In this document: positions 7,196 to 13,348 of the stretch, one piece after another
Layout of the letters: every line of letters begins with the position of its first letter
How positions within the stretch are numbered: position 1 is the stretch's first letter
From: Cyanobacteria bacterium HKST-UBA02
Lineage (GTDB): Bacteria; Cyanobacteriota; Vampirovibrionia; Obscuribacterales; Obscuribacteraceae
Direction: 5' to 3'
Length of the DNA stretch: 18,129 bases
Assembly (NCBI GenBank): GCA_020431945.1
Contig: JAGQHH010000306.1
Span: 1 to 18,129, forward strand
Notes under the pieces: model-generated
What the model was told of the DNA's origin: nothing
The model's database searches: none
What the model saw: only the letters and a program-made list of their open reading frames with translations
Translations under genes and position numbers: made by a program

Positions 7196-8410
7196 ATGGA
7201 TACAACTGAATACACCGCATGCTCGGGCGATAAGGAAAGCCGCCCGGGCGTCACCGTCTCTTCGGTGTCGATATCGATATCGCACCTGATGTCGCCCGGA
7301 GCTGCCTGCGGACCGGAAATTATCAGCAGCAACGTATCCATCAGCACCGCAAGCAATAGCGGACAACTTCGCTCCGCGAAAGAGCGCGCCACCTCATCCG
7401 GTGCGATCAATCTCACCCGTCACCTGAAGAGCTATCTCGAGCATGTCCGACTGGAGCGAGGGCTCTCATCACATACGGTGGCAGCTTACTATCGCGATCT
7501 GGGGGCCTTCGTCAAATGGCTGGGCAACGCCTCGGAGGCCGGGACACCCAGGCACAACGACATCACCCGCTATCTGGCGGTATTGAAAGAAAAACGCCAG
7601 AAGCCTGCCACCCTGGCCAGGGTCCTGGCCAGCCTGCGAGGCTGGTTCGGCTGGATGACCAGCACCGGCATTCTGAAAAGCGACCCCAGCGAGATCATCG
7701 CCAATCCCCAGCAGGGAAGAAAACTCCCCACGGTGCTCACTGTAGACGAGGTGGAGAGAATGCTCGCGGCCTGCGAGGATCCCAGAGAAAGAGCAATCAT
7801 CGAGCTTCTCTACGGATGCGGATTGAGAGTCTCGGAGCTGGTCGGTCTCGATGTCGAAGACATCTCGGTAGAAAACGGCTATGTACGATGTCTGGGAAAA
7901 GGCGACAAAGAAAGAGTGGTACCGGTGGGAAGCCGGGCTCTGGAAGCACTATCGATCTATCTAGATTGCGAGAGCCGCCAGGAGCTCCCCGGTCGTTCGG
8001 TCAAGCGCAAGCCCGGACGCCCGCGCAAGAGACGCGCCGGTGGTCGCAAAGCCCGGACAGGGCTCAATGGCATCGATCCTCCGGCAATCAAACAAAATCG
8101 CTCCCCGGGCGAGGCTGTCTTCCGGGACTCCAGTGGCAGGCGTATAAACCGGACGGCTGTATGGCGGATTATGAAGCGAATCGCCGAGAAAGCAGGTGTG
8201 AGCCGCAACCTCTCGCCCCATACCCTGAGACACAGCTTCGCCACCCACCTCATCGAGCGCGGCGCTGATCTGAGATCGGTCCAGGAATTGCTCGGTCACA
8301 GCAGCGTGGTAACCACCCAGCTCTATACCCACGTTTCCAGGAGCCACCTGAGGCAGGCCTATCAAAGCGCTCAGCACCGATTCGGCAATTCGGGCGGCGA
8401 AGCCTCGTAA
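7196..8410 (+). CDS. xerC: XerC/XerD-type tyrosine recombinase with AT-hook-like insertion
   Basis: This is a site-specific tyrosine recombinase of the Xer group, which resolves chromosome dimers at dif. All catalytic residues are visible: Arg211 (GLRVSEL), Lys235 (GKGDKER), His342 and Arg345 (SPHTLRHSF), His368 (LLGHSS) and the nucleophile Tyr377 (TTQLYTHV). Spacing of Arg-Lys (24) and His-His-Tyr equals that of E. coli XerD as I recall it, but Lys to His is 35 residues longer. The excess lies around residues 262-305 and includes a very basic stretch, KRKPGRPRKRR, resembling an AT-hook (core GRP). About 63 extra residues precede the core-binding domain; they are Ser-rich and not Xer-like, so translation may begin further in, for instance at the ATG at 7289, though neither start has a clear ribosome-binding site. 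XerC versus XerD cannot be decided here, and a lone recombinase acting by itself is possible. Confidence 0.88.
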   Translation: MDTTEYTACSGDKESRPGVTVSSVSISISHLMSPGAACGPEIISSNVSISTASNSGQLRSAKERATSSGAINLTRHLKSYLEHVRLERGLSSHTVAAYYRDLGAFVKWLGNASEAGTPRHNDITRYLAVLKEKRQKPATLARVLASLRGWFGWMTSTGILKSDPSEIIANPQQGRKLPTVLTVDEVERMLAACEDPRERAIIELLYGCGLRVSELVGLDVEDISVENGYVRCLGKGDKERVVPVGSRALEALSIYLDCESRQELPGRSVKRKPGRPRKRRAGGRKARTGLNGIDPPAIKQNRSPGEAVFRDSSGRRINRTAVWRIMKRIAEKAGVSRNLSPHTLRHSFATHLIERGADLRSVQELLGHSSVVTTQLYTHVSRSHLRQAYQSAQHRFGNSGGEAS

Positions 8411-8641
8411 CAGATGTTCAAATTTTAATGGTAAGGCCGATACAGCATAACCACCTATGAGTTACTTTATATGCGGTTATTAAACCGCGACGTTCGTATT
8501 GTGGCACTCAGCCAATCGAGCAGCCTGAATCGCAAACCTGAGCAGCAGGCGACAGCAGACGTCGAAAGCAAGAAGTCTTCAGAAATGTGCAAGAAATCGG
8601 GGCAGGGTCCCCGAATCTGACCAGTATCAAGGAAGGATTTA
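8411..8641 (+). promoter_or_regulatory. Gap with hairpins before the MerR-like/zinc-ribbon gene
   Basis: No gene is supported in this 231-bp gap. It starts AT-rich, with a hairpin of GCGGTT (8473-8478) and AACCGC (8483-8488). A second hairpin, TCGGGG (8597-8602) with CCCCGA (8609-8614), sits about 15 bases before a strong AAGGAAGG ribosome-binding site (8629-8636). The first hairpin may end xer transcription or flank a promoter. The second would be in the leader mRNA of the next gene. No clear -35/-10 pair was found. Confidence 0.35.
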
Positions 8642-9718
8642 ATGAGCAAAGTGAAAGGCACCAAGATCGCCCAGGCGGCCAAGGACCTCAATGTGACCTC
8701 GGTCACCATCAGACGCTATATAAGCGAATTCAACATCGAAACCGCCACCGATCAGAATGGCATCAAGGTGCTTCCCGAAACCGCCATGGAAGAGCTGAAA
8801 GAGGTGCGGCGCCTCAAAGAAGAAGGTCTCACCAATCCCAAAGTCCTCGAGCATATCGAAGAACAGCGCTCCAAAGGCGCCAAGGGCGGCAAGAAGAGCA
8901 AAGCCAAAGAAGAGACCGAAGAGAAAGAAGTAGCTGAAGAGAAAGCCGACAAGAAACCGAGCCGCTCTCGCTCCAAGTCGAAATCGGAGACCACTACTAC
9001 TCGCAGGAAGAGCCGCTCCAAAGCCGAAGAGGCAGAGGAAGAAGAGGAAGCCGAAGAAGAGCAGGAAGAAGAAGTCCCCGCCGCCCCCAGACGCGGTGCC
9101 CGACGCAAATCCGCTCGCTCCACCGAAGATGAGACTTCCGAAGAGGAAGAGGATTCGGAGGAGGCAGAAGGTGAAGCGGGCGAAGCCGGGCAGGGAGAAG
9201 GAAGGCTCAAGCACTCCCTCACCTGCCAGACCTGCGGCAAGACCTTCGAGCACCTCAATCCGAGACTGAGAGACTGTCTCGATTGCTACCGCTCGAAGCG
9301 CAAAGAGCGTCGTCGCGGTGGCGATCGCCACAAGAATGTCATCCAGCACCCCCTCGCCCAGCAGGTGGTCAGCAAGATGGCGAGCCAGCAACAGCAGAAA
9401 AGCAGCGCCGCCCCTGCCGAGCCTCAGGCCGCCCCGGTCAGAGAGATCGTCAGACCGCAACCGGCAGCCCACGCAGTGGGAGTCACTCAGCCTATTATCG
9501 GTGGTCTCAAGACCAAGGTAAGAAGCTACCGCAAAGCTATCGAGGAAACCAGGCAGATCACCGGCTCGCTCAAGAGACGCCTGGAGCGCCCGGATCTTCC
9601 GGAAGGCGATCGCCGCTGGCTCGAGCAGATCTATGCCTACCAGCTCATCCTGCACCAGGGATGGCGGCATCTATCGGAGTATCGCTCCACCACCAACCAG
9701 CAATCAAAAGACGACTGA
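8642..9718 (+). CDS. MerR-like HTH protein with charged linker and zinc ribbon (358 aa)
   Basis: I know of no named protein with this layout. Residues 5-75 resemble a MerR-type winged helix-turn-helix (KIAQAAKDLNVTSVTIRRYI, then ELKEVRRLKEEG). An alternative reading is the small IF2-N domain. Residues 76-190 are low complexity: Lys/Glu-rich, then an RS-like basic patch (SRSRSKSKS), long Glu runs, another basic patch, and more Glu. Residues 195-215 carry Cys195-x2-Cys198 and Cys212-x2-Cys215, a likely zinc ribbon, followed by a basic tail (RSKRKERRR). A Gln/Ala/Pro linker leads to a C-terminal helical hairpin (about 288-348). The ATG has an excellent AAGGAAGG site 5 bases upstream. No signal peptide is present. 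DNA or RNA binding is a reasonable inference from the helix-turn-helix, zinc ribbon and basic patches, but the target is unknown. Confidence 0.85.
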   Translation: MSKVKGTKIAQAAKDLNVTSVTIRRYISEFNIETATDQNGIKVLPETAMEELKEVRRLKEEGLTNPKVLEHIEEQRSKGAKGGKKSKAKEETEEKEVAEEKADKKPSRSRSKSKSETTTTRRKSRSKAEEAEEEEEAEEEQEEEVPAAPRRGARRKSARSTEDETSEEEEDSEEAEGEAGEAGQGEGRLKHSLTCQTCGKTFEHLNPRLRDCLDCYRSKRKERRRGGDRHKNVIQHPLAQQVVSKMASQQQQKSSAAPAEPQAAPVREIVRPQPAAHAVGVTQPIIGGLKTKVRSYRKAIEETRQITGSLKRRLERPDLPEGDRRWLEQIYAYQLILHQGWRHLSEYRSTTNQQSKDD

Positions 9719-9745
9719 TCTTTTCTCTCTTTTAAAAGGGATCAG
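9715..9745. terminator. Possible shared terminator between converging genes
   Basis: CTGATC (9715-9720) and GATCAG (9740-9745) can pair, extended by TTTT with AAAA across a small bulge, around a pyrimidine-rich loop. It spans the stop codons of both converging genes, whose ends are 13 bases apart. The stem is imperfect and there is no clear T-tail. Confidence 0.3.
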
Positions 9746-10862
9746 GAATCCTGGCAGCCGGATCATTGCCCGGGTCGAAAACTTTGTTCGGATCCGGATC
9801 CGAATTCGCTTGCCCGGGAGACGATACGCTGGTTGACGGCGCCATGCCGGGTCTCATTCCCGGTGTAATTCCCTGGGTAAGTCCTGGTGCCAGCCCTGGT
9901 GCCATTCCCGGTGTCATTCCTGGTGTCATTCCTGGTGTCATTCCTGGTGTCATGCCCGGTGCCATGCCGGTATTGGCAATTCCGGGTACAGCCATGACCG
10001 GGGCCGCCTGCGGAGCGGCCAGACCGGGAACAGTCACCGGCGCCGCCTGACCCCCCGGACCGGGGGCGCTGGCAATCATGCCCGATAGATCCATGGTCCT
10101 GTTGACTCGAACAGCGACTCTCTGGCCGGCTTCGATGAGAAACTCCTTTCCTCTCAGACGGCGATTCTGCACCCAGCCCACTCCGGATCCGAAGGAGCCG
10201 ACCATGCCCTTCAAAGACTGTCCGTAATCCGCCAGACCGAAACCGCCGAACTTGGTCTTGGGCTCGCTGAGCTGATCGTGAGCCGGGTTGTGATCGATGA
10301 GACCGAAGAATTGGGTGCTGCGTCCATCGGGAAAAACCAGGGTCTGCAGGGCTATCGTCACCCGACCGGGCATACCCATCCGCTGGTTGGCAGCCGCAAA
10401 GGTCCCGACAACGCTGCAGAGGATCCGTGATCCCGGCGGAACGATCATCTGACCGTTATTGATATAGCCGTCCTCCAGGACGATCGAGAAGATGTCGCCC
10501 CGCTCGCTCTTTCTGGAGCTTACATTGCTATCCACCACTCCGGAAAGGATAGTGCCGACAGGCAGGCGGTTGGCGCTCACACCCTTCCAGAAGGACGGCG
10601 AGAGGCCCTGGGCATAAGCGTTGGTCGAGCCCGCACCGGGACTCCCGGGGACATTTCCCATGGATGCAGCCGGATGACCGAGCTTGCCACCCCCATACAT
10701 CTGGGAGAAGCTCTCCAGGCTCGTGGGCGGCGGCTCCGGACGCTCGATCTGCCACTGGTCCCGGGCCTCAGCGGGAAGCCCTCCCAGGAGCACCGAAACC
10801 AGCAATATCGCCAGGATTCTGGCGATTTCGGGAGACGCTCCGGACAGATATTGGCTGTTCAT
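9732..10862 (-). CDS. Exported protein resembling the VirB10/TrbI beta domain, with PGM(T/A) repeats
   Basis: The first 35 residues form a signal peptide or anchor (hydrophobic 15-28, then LPAEARDQ). Residues 100-190 resemble the beta-barrel domain of VirB10/TrbI proteins of type IV secretion: LPVGTILSGVV, an IVPPGSRIL strand pair, then GRVTIALQTLVFPDGRS. The family match is from memory of the motif order and is not certain. No other secretion gene is in the window, so a stand-alone envelope role is as likely. Residues 299-342 are tetrapeptide repeats based on PGMT/PGMA. The tail is Pro/Asp-rich. The ATG at 10862 has no ribosome-binding site at a proper distance, but a good promoter lies so close that a nearly leaderless mRNA is likely. 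It converges with the MerR-like gene and diverges from the rpsF operon. Confidence 0.75.
   Translation of the reverse strand: MNSQYLSGASPEIARILAILLVSVLLGGLPAEARDQWQIERPEPPPTSLESFSQMYGGGKLGHPAASMGNVPGSPGAGSTNAYAQGLSPSFWKGVSANRLPVGTILSGVVDSNVSSRKSERGDIFSIVLEDGYINNGQMIVPPGSRILCSVVGTFAAANQRMGMPGRVTIALQTLVFPDGRSTQFFGLIDHNPAHDQLSEPKTKFGGFGLADYGQSLKGMVGSFGSGVGWVQNRRLRGKEFLIEAGQRVAVRVNRTMDLSGMIASAPGPGGQAAPVTVPGLAAPQAAPVMAVPGIANTGMAPGMTPGMTPGMTPGMTPGMAPGLAPGLTQGITPGMRPGMAPSTSVSSPGQANSDPDPNKVFDPGNDPAARIPDPF
9837..9968 (-). repeat. 12-bp tandem repeats coding for the PGM(T/A) array
   Basis: The array encodes about eleven tetrapeptides. On the plus strand GGTGTCATTCCT occurs three times exactly and in tandem (9910-9921, 9922-9933, 9934-9945), flanked by diverged copies such as GGTGTCATGCCC. 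The unit is a multiple of three, so copy-number change keeps the frame. Confidence 0.8.
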
Positions 10863-10869
10863 TTGATTA

Positions 10870-10898
10870 ATTTTAATAGACCTTCTAATAGCAGTCTA
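10870..10898 (-). promoter_or_regulatory. Candidate sigma70-type promoter for the VirB10-like gene
   Basis: Read on the minus strand, TAGACT (10893-10898) and TAAAAT (10870-10875) match the -35 and -10 consensus at 4 and 5 of 6 bases with the ideal 17-bp spacing. The -10 box ends only 7 bases before the ATG at 10862, so transcription would start at or next to the start codon. Confidence 0.5.
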
Positions 10899-10943
10899 TG
10901 TGGAGAATACGCAGAGCCAGGCTCATTCGAGACCACCAAAGCG

Positions 10944-10952
10944 TGCTAAAAT
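10944..10952 (+). promoter_or_regulatory. Candidate extended -10 promoter for rpsF-ssb-rpsR
   Basis: TGCTAAAAT fits the extended -10 form (TG, one base, then a hexamer matching TATAAT at 5 of 6). No clear -35 box lies upstream, which is common for extended -10 promoters. It would give an rpsF leader of roughly 135 bases. Confidence 0.4.
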
Positions 10953-11007
10953 CTCGGTTTGTTGCCATTTTTCAGGCGAGCCCGAAGCTAATCCGGTCTT
11001 GCTCGAG

Positions 11008-11069
11008 AACGGCTCCAACTAACGGCTCCGTGAGGAGATACACCCTTGCCTGTCGGGTCTGCCGGCAGG
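11008..11069 (+). promoter_or_regulatory. Structured leader before rpsF
   Basis: The leader contains a duplicated AACGGCTCC (11008-11016 and 11021-11029), then CTCC-GTGA-GGAG (11026-11037), a small stem with a GNRA-type loop. After that comes an 8-bp hairpin of CCTGTCGG (11049-11056) and CCGGCAGG (11062-11069) with one G-U pair. rpsF leaders in many bacteria bind the S6:S18 complex for autoregulation. Whether this one carries that motif I cannot confirm by eye. Confidence 0.35.
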
Positions 11070-11095
11070 ACGCTATGACCGAAAGGGGAAAACCA

Positions 11096-11425
11096 GTGTC
11101 AGAAGCAAATCTAAAACTATACGAGACGATCTACATTGTCCGTCCCAACCTGGACGAAGACGGTGTGGACAAAACCATCGCAACGGTCGAAGAATTCCTG
11201 AAAGGTCAGGGAGCAGTCATCGACCTTACCGATAAGAAAGGCCGCAAGCGCCTGGCTTATGAAGTTAAGAAGATGAGAGACGGATATTTCGTGCACTCGG
11301 TATTCCGGGCGCCGGCCGAATCGCTTACAGCGATCAAGAGAATGATGACCCTTTCCGAAGATGTCATCCGCTTCCTGATCGTGGCGATTCCGCCCATCGC
11401 GCTGGAAGCCAGTGCTCAACTCTAG
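11096..11425 (+). CDS. rpsF: Ribosomal protein bS6
   Basis: This small-subunit protein binds 16S rRNA as a heterodimer with bS18. The sequence shows the usual S6 landmarks: YETIYIVRPNLDEDGV at the first strand and helix, then GRKRLAYEVKKMRDGYFVHSVF and the final VIRFLIVAI strand. From the GTG at 11096 it is 109 aa, close to family length, and AGGGG stands 7 bases upstream. The ATG at 11075 (116 aa) has AGGA at short spacing, partly hidden in a leader hairpin, and remains possible. The ORF stays open further upstream, but that part is not S6-like. It is first in the rpsF-ssb-rpsR operon, a common bacterial arrangement, and ssb starts 12 bases after its stop. Confidence 0.95.
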   Translation: MSEANLKLYETIYIVRPNLDEDGVDKTIATVEEFLKGQGAVIDLTDKKGRKRLAYEVKKMRDGYFVHSVFRAPAESLTAIKRMMTLSEDVIRFLIVAIPPIALEASAQL

Positions 11426-11437
11426 GCAGGGAAAAAA

Positions 11438-11860
11438 ATGAGCTTAAGCAAAATCGTTGTATCGGGACAGGTAATCAAAAGTCCGGAGAAACGTTTCACC
11501 CCTAACACAAACGTGGCTGTGACCGAATTTGCCATTGCGGTCGCTTCACCGCCGCGTCAGGGGCAAAAGCAAGAGCCCACCGCCGTCAAGGTAATCGCCT
11601 GGCGCGATCTCGCCGAGCGTTGCGCTCAGGAGATCAAGAAAGGCGACATGGTTGCCGTTGACGGACGCCTGCAAATCAATAGTTTCACTACCTCGGACGG
11701 GCAGAGACGCAAAGATGTGGAAATCGACGCAGTAGCAGTCGAGAACCTCAGCAATTTGAGCGAGCCCAAAGGCGACCTGGCTCCCGCCGGTGTCGCTGCC
11801 GGCAGCTCCCAGGAAGACCTGGATGCCATCTTCGCCTCCGAAGACGAAATCCCGTTCTAA
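11438..11860 (+). CDS. ssb: Single-stranded DNA-binding protein SSB
   Basis: SSB coats single-stranded DNA in replication, recombination and repair and recruits partner enzymes through its C-terminal tip. At 140 aa this is a short SSB: an OB-fold over about residues 1-108 (SKIVVSGQVIKSPEKRFT, VAVTEFAIAV, VKVIAWRDLAERCAQEIKKGD, VAVDGRLQINSF), a brief flexible linker, and the tip SEDEIPF, which matches the canonical acidic tail ending in Ile-Pro-Phe. The ATG follows CAGGGA at good distance. Its place between rpsF and rpsR is the usual one, so its expression is probably tied to ribosomal protein synthesis. Confidence 0.96.
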   Translation: MSLSKIVVSGQVIKSPEKRFTPNTNVAVTEFAIAVASPPRQGQKQEPTAVKVIAWRDLAERCAQEIKKGDMVAVDGRLQINSFTTSDGQRRKDVEIDAVAVENLSNLSEPKGDLAPAGVAAGSSQEDLDAIFASEDEIPF

Positions 11861-11886
11861 CTCTCGAATTTTCAAAGGAATAAGTC

Positions 11887-12147
11887 ATGCAAACAGAACA
11901 GAGAAGACCGATGAGAAGCCGTGGCGATGGTCCGCCCCGCCGCCGCAAGACCTGCAACTTCTGCGCCGACAAGGTCGAGTACATCGACTTCAAGGATCCC
12001 AACCGTCTCAAGAAATACATCACCGAGCGCGGCAAAATCCTTCCCCGCCGGATAAGCGGCAATTGCGCCGTGCACCAGCGCGGTCTCACCGTGGCCATCA
12101 AGAGAGCCCGGGATATCGCCCTCATGCCTTACATGGCCGAGGGTTAA
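11887..12147 (+). CDS. rpsR: Ribosomal protein bS18, zinc-binding form
   Basis: bS18 binds 16S rRNA with bS6 on the platform of the small subunit. The 86-residue protein has the S18 core ([29 protein letters not shown], then [20 protein letters not shown]). Cys-x2-Cys (TCNFC) and Cys-x2-His (GNCAVH) are present, the pattern expected of zinc-binding S18 rather than the zinc-free paralogue. An AAAGGAA site precedes the ATG. It is the last gene of the operon, ending just before a terminator. Confidence 0.96.
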   Translation: MQTEQRRPMRSRGDGPPRRRKTCNFCADKVEYIDFKDPNRLKKYITERGKILPRRISGNCAVHQRGLTVAIKRARDIALMPYMAEG

Positions 12148-12160
12148 AAAGGTACTGACA

Positions 12161-12199
12161 AAACCGGGCAACTCCGCTTGCCATGGGGCTGCCCGGTTT
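12161..12199 (+). terminator. Terminator of the rpsF-ssb-rpsR operon
   Basis: AAACCGGGCA (12161-12170) pairs perfectly with TGCCCGGTTT (12190-12199) across a 19-base loop, 13 bases after the rpsR stop. The distal arm ends in TTT followed by ACTTGTCTG, a weak T-tail. Confidence 0.7.
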
Positions 12200-12221
12200 A
12201 CTTGTCTGATTCATCCTATAG

Positions 12222-12304
12222 TTAGTGACTAATATGTTGTAGAATCTGCAGGTACTACAACACCCGGGTATAACAATACCTGTGGTTCATGTAAAAATAC
12301 CTGT
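12222..12304 (+). promoter_or_regulatory. Cluster of palindromes and repeats before tRNA-Leu
   Basis: This AT-rich stretch holds TTAGT-G-ACTAA (12222-12232), TGTTGTAG (12235-12242) paired with CTACAACA (12255-12262), and GGTAT (12267-12271) facing ATACC (12276-12280). It also has a direct repeat AATACCTGT at 12275-12283 and 12296-12304, exactly 21 bp apart (two DNA turns), with the reverse form CAGGTA at 12249-12254. TATAAC (12269-12274) could be a -10 box for tRNA-Leu and infC. Regulator unknown. Confidence 0.45.
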
Positions 12305-12308
12305 ACGT

Positions 12309-12393
12309 GCCGAAGTGGTGAAATTGGCAAACACGCTACGTTCAGGGCGTAGTGAGCGCTTAGCTCTTGTGGGTTCAAGTCCCACCTTCGGCA
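12309..12393 (+). tRNA. tRNA-Leu (anticodon CAG)
   Basis: The 85 bases fold as a class II tRNA. The acceptor stem is GCCGAAG with CTTCGGC and discriminator A at 12393. The D-stem is GTG with CAC. The anticodon stem is CTACG with CGTAG around loop TTCAGGG, giving anticodon CAG (12343-12345), which reads CTG. The long variable arm GAGC/GCTC is typical of Leu, and the T-arm is GTGGG-TTCAAGT-CCCAC. CCA is not encoded. A run of seven T follows at 12395-12401. Confidence 0.95.
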
Positions 12394-12424
12394 GTTTTTT
12401 TCCATACCGTGTCATACACAAGAG

Positions 12425-12979
12425 GTGCCTTTGGTTATAGATCCCAGACGACAAGATTCCAGGCGTGAGCTGCCGATGATCAACGAGCGCATCAAAGTTC
12501 GAGAGGTAAGGCTCATAGACGACGAAGGAAATCAAGTCGGGATTGTGCCAACCAAAGACGCCCTGGATCGAGCCAGGGAAAAGGGGCTCGACCTCCTCAT
12601 CGTGCAGCAGGACGCCAACCCGCCGGTGGCGAAGATCCTGGACTACGGTCGTTATAAGTTCGAGCTCGACAAAAAAGCCAAAGAAGCGCGCAAAAAGCAG
12701 GCAAATGCCGATGTCAAAGAAATCAAGATGCGCTACAAGATCGAGGATCACGACTACCAGGTAAAGCTGCGTAAAGCCAAAGAGTTCCTTAATCACGGGG
12801 ATAAGGTAAAAGTCCTGACCATGCTCAGGGGGCGCGAAATGCAGCACAGCGACATGGCTGTAGACCTCATGAACCGTTTCGCCGATGAGTTAAAAGATTT
12901 AGGAACTCTTGACAGAGCGCCCAGACTCGAGGGCAGGAATGTTATTATGATTCTTTCGCCTGGCGCTACCAAGCGATAA
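12425..12979 (+). CDS. infC: Translation initiation factor IF-3
   Basis: IF-3 binds the 30S subunit, keeps it apart from 50S and checks the start codon and initiator tRNA. Both domains are present: N-terminal (INERIKVREVRLIDDEGNQV, then ANPPVAKILDYGRYKFE) and C-terminal (KEIKMRYKIEDHDYQVKLRK, then GDKVKVLTMLRGREMQH). At 184 aa from the GTG at 12425 it has normal length. The start is uncertain: AGAGG (12421-12425) overlaps that GTG, whereas a TTG at 12431 lies 5 bases after it, a better spacing. The ATG at 12476 would leave almost nothing before INERI. Rare start codons are known for infC and allow autoregulation by IF-3. It heads infC-rpmI-rplT, 31 bases after tRNA-Leu. Confidence 0.95.
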   Translation: MPLVIDPRRQDSRRELPMINERIKVREVRLIDDEGNQVGIVPTKDALDRAREKGLDLLIVQQDANPPVAKILDYGRYKFELDKKAKEARKKQANADVKEIKMRYKIEDHDYQVKLRKAKEFLNHGDKVKVLTMLRGREMQHSDMAVDLMNRFADELKDLGTLDRAPRLEGRNVIMILSPGATKR

Positions 12980-13013
12980 GGCGAGAGTTCACGCGTGTTT
13001 CGATTTGCTCGCT

Positions 13014-13031
13014 CCCGATCGAGGGGTCGGG
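13014..13031 (+). promoter_or_regulatory. Hairpin between infC and rpmI
   Basis: CCCGATC (13014-13020) pairs with GGTCGGG (13025-13031), with one G-U pair, around a GAGG loop. It ends 4 bases before the rpmI ribosome-binding site AAGGG (13036-13040). In this operon L20 often represses its own mRNA at leader structures, so a role in rpmI-rplT control is possible but only inferred. Confidence 0.35.
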
Positions 13032-13049
13032 CATTAAGGGTTCTAAATC

Positions 13050-13259
13050 ATGCCTAAGATGAAAACCAACAAGGCGGCTGCTCGCCGCTTCAAGATCACC
13101 GCCACCGGCAAGGTCTTGAGAAAACAATCCGGAACCCGCCACATCAACGAGTGGATGGCGCCTAAAGTCAAGCGCAATCTGCGTGGCTGGACCGAGCTGG
13201 ACAAGGACGTCAAACAGCACATCCTTGAAATGTTCCCCTATCGCAAATATCTGAGATAG
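13050..13259 (+). CDS. rpmI: Ribosomal protein bL35
   Basis: bL35 is a small basic protein of the large subunit. The 69-residue sequence starts MPKMKTNKAAARRFKITATG, the standard L35 opening, and continues with RKQSGTRHIN and a C-terminal VKQHILEMFPYRKYLR. Length is typical (about 65 aa). The ATG follows AAGGG by 9 bases. It lies between infC and rplT in the usual order, with 70 and 89 bases of spacer on its two sides. Confidence 0.96.
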   Translation: MPKMKTNKAAARRFKITATGKVLRKQSGTRHINEWMAPKVKRNLRGWTELDKDVKQHILEMFPYRKYLR

Positions 13260-13348
13260 GCGAATAAGACTCTACGGCGTTTTGTCCAAGGGAAGCTCCT
13301 CCCCGCCCACAGACGCCTGATCAATCATCTACGAAGAAGGAGAATGAG

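Noticed and set aside
7196..8410. Tyrosine recombinase as a phage or integron integrase marking a mobile element
   Set aside because: The spacing and sequence of the catalytic part are Xer-like. There are no att repeats, no cargo genes, and it sits among housekeeping genes.
9837..9968. Tandem repeats as a CRISPR array
   Set aside because: The units are 12 bp without spacers and are in frame inside a coding region.
10898..11074. N-terminal extension of bS6 by about 60 residues
   Set aside because: It is Arg-rich, unlike S6, has no start signal, and covers the likely promoter and leader.
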